The position numbers and the translations under genes are program-made. 64,000 nt of DNA from NCBI RefSeq assembly GCF_900564145.1, contig NZ_UOOB01000002.1:1-64000 (forward strand), written 5' to 3'. The notes under the pieces are model-generated. The model had not been told where the DNA came from and did not search any database. It saw only the letters and a list, made by a program, of their open reading frames with translations. Each line of letters starts with the position of its first letter. Within the stretch, counting starts at the first letter, position 1. This stretch comes from Comamonas sp. lk (GTDB taxonomy: Bacteria; Pseudomonadota; Gammaproteobacteria; Burkholderiales; Burkholderiaceae_C). Positions 60,873 through 64,000 of this stretch are shown in pieces.

Positions 60873-62573
60873 TCATCGTTTGCACAGCAACTCGGCCACC
60901 GAGAACAGCAAAGCCTCGTCGATGTCCTGGTGCAAATCGATGGCCAACCGTTGACGGTAGAACACGCCCAGGTCCAGGCCGACACCCAAGGCGCAAACCT
61001 TCACATCCCCTATGCGCTCTTGCGCGGCCAGCACTTGCCTCAGGTGCTGATCCAGATAGTGCTCGTCGTTGCACTGATGCGTTGCCGTGTCCATGGGGCA
61101 ACCATCCGAGATCACCAGCAAAATGCGCCGCCTGGTGGAGCGCGTCATCAGCCGCTGGCAGGCCCATTCCACCGCTTCACCGTCAATCCCTTCGCGAAAG
61201 ATATCGGGTTTGCGCAGGGCGGCCACACCATGGCGGCCATGACGCCAGGGCTTGGCACCATCTTTGAAGACAATGTGAAGGCGCTCATTGAGGCGACCCG
61301 GAAATTCCGGCCGCCCGGCGCGCTGCCACTGCTTGCGCGCTCGGCCTCCATTCCAGGCCTGAGAGGAAAATCCCAGTATCTCCACCGCCACACCTGCCAT
61401 CTCCAGGGCCCGGCCCAGCACATCCAGCAGCAAGGACAGGGGCTTGGCGTACGCTTTCATCGAGCCTGAGCAGTCCATGAGAATGGTGACGGCCGTCTCG
61501 TTGAGCGGGCGCTGCATTTCGTCCTTGAAAATGGCCCGCTGCTGGGGATCCGTGACCAGCTGGGACAGGCGGTTGCCTTCCAGATAAACTTCTTCCTGCG
61601 CAAACTTCCAGCCGTCGCGCTGCGAAGTTGCCAGACGCTGCTGCAGATAGCGCGCCAGCCGTCCTGCATGCTGCAAGCCGGAGCGGGCCAGCTCCTCATC
61701 CATCTGTTCTCGAAATTGCGCCAGCTGCACCGCGCGTATCAATTCACTGGCCGCGACCTCCCGATCAAATTCGCGCGTAAAAACCCGGTAGCTTTGCGCT
61801 GTGCTGGCCCAGGCCCGGCTGTCGCCGCTTTGAGCCATAGGCAGCTCATCCAGGCTCTGAGATTCAAAATGCAGCGGCAAAGCGAAGTTACCGCGTCGCT
61901 TGGGGCCGCCCGCACCACGAGGAGCCTCTTCCTGCGCTGCGCGCACGGCCTGTCCCACCCAGCGGCTGACCGCCAAGGCAGGCACAACAAACTGCCGCTG
62001 CTGCTCCCGCAGGCGCCGCAACTGAACCCATTGCGACCCCAGTTGCGTGGACATGGACAGGCGGGTGGACTCCACCAGATCGCCCATGCTCTCCGGTATT
62101 TCATGGCCTGTCAGCCGGCTCCAGGCCGTGATGGCCACCGTGAACAGCAAGATGCCCAGACTGCTTTCCGTCAGGCCGGAATCCATAAAGGCCTGGCACC
62201 AGTGCAAAAAGCGCTGGCGCATATTCTCGCGCGCGCCGGGCCAGGCCTCGGGCACCAGACTCTCGACCCGCAACTGCTCCAGCAGCTCGAACACCATGCG
62301 CTCTACCGGGTCCTTGGGCAACTGCTGTTGGTGCAAGGCCTCGTCGCTCAAATGCAGGCGCAAGCCCATGCTGTCCAGCAAACCACGCTGATCCGTCTGA
62401 AGCAGCGGCACATCGCTGTGGTGTGCCGCAAGCTGAGGCAAGGGATTGGTGCCGCGATAAAGCGTTTGCCCGCTCCATTGCAGCGAGTCGTCACCGGTCA
62501 TGGCGCGCAGCATGGCTCCACCCCAGGCTTCCATCTGGGACTGCGAAGCAGAGATTGGCGTTTCAGTGCTCAT
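60873..62573 (-). CDS. cobT: CobT-like cobaltochelatase subunit (VWA domain)
   Basis: 566 residues from the ATG at 62573. The N-terminal region matches CobT. A C-terminal von Willebrand A domain carries the metal site DCSGSM, then LLLDVLGRALEMAGVAVEIL and ILLVISDGCPMDTATHQCND, as in CobT. With CobS it forms an AAA+ complex that helps CobN insert cobalt into hydrogenobyrinate diamide. Its start overlaps the CobS stop by 11 bases. CobN and other cobalamin genes are not in the window, so this could instead be a paralogous pair with another target. Confidence 0.82.
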   Translation of the reverse strand: MSTETPISASQSQMEAWGGAMLRAMTGDDSLQWSGQTLYRGTNPLPQLAAHHSDVPLLQTDQRGLLDSMGLRLHLSDEALHQQQLPKDPVERMVFELLEQLRVESLVPEAWPGARENMRQRFLHWCQAFMDSGLTESSLGILLFTVAITAWSRLTGHEIPESMGDLVESTRLSMSTQLGSQWVQLRRLREQQRQFVVPALAVSRWVGQAVRAAQEEAPRGAGGPKRRGNFALPLHFESQSLDELPMAQSGDSRAWASTAQSYRVFTREFDREVAASELIRAVQLAQFREQMDEELARSGLQHAGRLARYLQQRLATSQRDGWKFAQEEVYLEGNRLSQLVTDPQQRAIFKDEMQRPLNETAVTILMDCSGSMKAYAKPLSLLLDVLGRALEMAGVAVEILGFSSQAWNGGRARKQWQRAGRPEFPGRLNERLHIVFKDGAKPWRHGRHGVAALRKPDIFREGIDGEAVEWACQRLMTRSTRRRILLVISDGCPMDTATHQCNDEHYLDQHLRQVLAAQERIGDVKVCALGVGLDLGVFYRQRLAIDLHQDIDEALLFSVAELLCKR

Positions 62574-63552
62574 GCAGGAACGCCAGAGCAGGCTCCTCGG
62601 TCCGTGCCAGTTCCTGGCCAAAGCAACGCTGAAAATACTCGGTCACGATGGCGCGCTCGGCAGGCTCGCATTTGTTGAGGAAAGACAGCTCGAACGCCAG
62701 TTTCAGATCATTGAAGATGGAAATGTTCTCGGCCCAGGTAATCACCGAACGTGGCGACATCAGCAAGGACAGATCTCCCACCGAGAAACCCCTGCGCGTC
62801 AGGCCGGCCAGCGCCACCATGGCGTCCACCCGCTTGCACCCCTGTGGCGTATCCATCTCCGGCACACGGGCCAGCACAATGGCGGCCTCTTCGGCAGGCG
62901 CCAGATAGTTCAAGCTGGTCACCAGATTCCAGCGATCGAGCTGTGCATGGTTGAGCAGTTGCGTGCCGTGATAGAGCCCGTTGAGATTGCCCTGGCCCAG
63001 GGTGTTCATTGTGGCAAACAGGCGGAAATACGGATGAGGCTGGATCACCCGCTTTTGATCGAGCATGGTGAAGCTGCCTTCGCGCTCCAGCACGCGCTGG
63101 ATGACGAACATCACGTCCGGTCGGCCCGCATCGTATTCATCAAACACAATGGCCACGGGCCGCTGCAAGGACCAGGGAAGAATGCCCTCCTGGAACTGCG
63201 TCACCTGCTTGCCCTCCTGCAGCACGATGGTGTCCTTGCCCACCAGATCCAGACGGCTGATATGGCCGTCCAGATTCACCCGTACGCAAGGCCAGTTCAG
63301 CCGGGCAGCCACCTGCTCTATATGCGTGGATTTTCCTGTGCCGTGCAGCCCCTGTATCACTACGCGCCGGTTATGCGCGAAGCCCGCCAAAATGGCTTGC
63401 GTCACTTGCGGGTTCAGGCGGTAGGCTGTGTCAATGGCCGGAACATGCTCGGTACGCTCTGCGAAAGCAGGCACGGTCATGTCCGTATCAATGCCAAAAA
63501 CATCACGCACGCTCACGGTACGGGTGGGCTGCAGCAAGCTCAGGTCAGTCAT
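62563..63552 (-). CDS. cobS: CobS-like AAA+ ATPase cobaltochelatase subunit
   Basis: 329 residues from the ATG at 63552; upstream open frame is the IclR gene in another frame. TRTVSVRDVFGIDTDMTVPA is the CobS N-terminus. Walker A is QGLHGTGKSTHIEQVAARLN and Walker B lies in VAIVFDEYDAGRPDVMFVIQ. SLLMSPRSVITWAENISIFN and NKCEPAERAIVTEYFQRCFG complete the family match. It is the ATPase partner of the CobT-like protein with which it overlaps. Confidence 0.88.
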   Translation of the reverse strand: MTDLSLLQPTRTVSVRDVFGIDTDMTVPAFAERTEHVPAIDTAYRLNPQVTQAILAGFAHNRRVVIQGLHGTGKSTHIEQVAARLNWPCVRVNLDGHISRLDLVGKDTIVLQEGKQVTQFQEGILPWSLQRPVAIVFDEYDAGRPDVMFVIQRVLEREGSFTMLDQKRVIQPHPYFRLFATMNTLGQGNLNGLYHGTQLLNHAQLDRWNLVTSLNYLAPAEEAAIVLARVPEMDTPQGCKRVDAMVALAGLTRRGFSVGDLSLLMSPRSVITWAENISIFNDLKLAFELSFLNKCEPAERAIVTEYFQRCFGQELARTEEPALAFLHEH

Positions 63553-64000
63553 CGTCGGCTTCCGGTGAAATTTCATCATTGATGCGGGCGATCGCCGCGA
63601 CGGCCGCCTGCAGCTTGGGGAGAAAGGACAGGGCTTTCTCCTTGGAAAAACGCATGATGGGAGCCTGCACGGCAAGGCCCATGTTGGAACTGCCATTGGG
63701 TGCCGGTACCAGCACGCCCAGGCACAGCAATCCCGGCAGAAACTCTTCGTTATCAAATGCATAGCCCTGTTCGCGCACCTGCTCGAGCTCCTGCTCCAAG
63801 GCCTCGAAAGTCGTCAAGGTGTTGCCGGTGAAGGCTTCCAGCGGCACGTTGGACAGCAGCCTGCGGCGCTGCGCCAGCGCCATCTGGCTCAGGAACAGCT
63901 TGCCCGTGGCCGAGCAGTGCGCCGGCACGCGCGAGCCCGGGTGCAGATAAAAACGCAGCGGGGCCGGCGTCTCCACACGGTCCAGATACAAGACCTCGCT
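63545..64000 (-). CDS. IclR-family regulator, C-terminal effector domain (5' end outside window)
   Basis: The visible part of about 150 residues is the IclR ligand domain: VLYLDRVETPAPLRFYLHPG, then PAHCSATGKLFLSQM and GYAFDNEEFLPGLLCLGVLV. The DNA-binding half lies beyond base 64000. Its stop overlaps the CobS start by eight bases, so cobS and cobT are probably transcribed from this gene's promoter. Confidence 0.88.
   Translation of the reverse strand, partial: SEVLYLDRVETPAPLRFYLHPGSRVPAHCSATGKLFLSQMALAQRRRLLSNVPLEAFTGNTLTTFEALEQELEQVREQGYAFDNEEFLPGLLCLGVLVPAPNGSSNMGLAVQAPIMRFSKEKALSFLPKLQAAVAAIARINDEISPEADDD

Noticed and set aside
1..64000. CRISPR array, rRNA operon or complete prophage
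   Set aside because: No regularly spaced direct repeats, rRNA sequence or phage structural genes were seen.

Overview
The window looks like a chromosomal segment of a Comamonas-like betaproteobacterium (Burkholderiales, Comamonadaceae). The reasons are the gmk-rpoZ-spoT order next to yicC, several Bug-type tricarboxylate-receptor proteins, high GC with Burkholderiales-style codon use over most of the window, and intergenic repeats of a kind common in Comamonadaceae. The species is inferred, not proven.

Layout. (1) 1-7.2 kb is an accessory segment. It starts with the tail of an IS3-family transposase, is visibly lower in GC than the rest, and ends in a short repeat cluster and a possible attachment-site remnant. 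It carries a hydroxyacyl-CoA-dehydrogenase-fold enzyme, a beta-keto acid cleavage enzyme, an IlvD/Edd dehydratase, GntR and LysR regulators and a Bug receptor: a catabolic set for an unknown hydroxy or sugar acid. (2) 7.3-15.6 kb has a putative Na+/H+ antiporter, a DUF1329 / DUF1254 / metallo-beta-lactamase (alkylsulfatase-like) trio, a secreted protein with three C-x10-C repeats and small unknown genes. (3) 15.9-21.4 kb is a periplasmic molybdenum hydroxylase (small 2Fe-2S subunit, Tat-exported large subunit, triheme cytochrome c) followed by an XdhC-type maturation protein; an endonuclease follows. (4) 22.7-32.3 kb is a LysR-controlled sugar-acid or aldaric-acid cluster: two Bug receptors, UxaA-type dehydratase, aldehyde dehydrogenase, 2-hydroxyacid dehydrogenase, HpcH/HpaI aldolase and an FAD-linked 2-hydroxyacid oxidase. 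(5) 32.3-39.5 kb has an EF-hand-like membrane protein, a GntR regulator with 3-hydroxybutyrate dehydrogenase and fumarylacetoacetase, a SPOR protein and an I78-type lipoprotein. (6) 39.5-50.5 kb is mostly housekeeping: hemW, rdgB, a PP2C phosphatase and Ser/Thr kinase pair, yicC, gmk, rpoZ, spoT, an MltB-type transglycosylase, greB and two identical tRNA-Arg(ACG) genes, each with its own terminator. (7) 50.8-60.8 kb is best read as a taurine (or closely related amine) module: a MocR/TauR-like regulator, an amino-acid permease, two tandem NTF2-like genes (tauX-like), an FAD dehydrogenase (tauY-like) and tauABC. (8) 60.9-64 kb has a CobT/CobS-like pair and the 3' part of an IclR regulator.

The most informative observation is in region 7. 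Three upstream regions (two divergent from tauY, one before tauABC) share the same pair of direct repeats, CTGGACYTAA-like, always 23 nt apart. That is the arrangement expected for a TauR/MocR operator. It ties the duplicated tauX-like genes, tauY and tauABC into one regulon, and a near-perfect sigma-54 promoter also lies upstream of tauABC. No CRISPR array, rRNA operon or complete prophage was seen.
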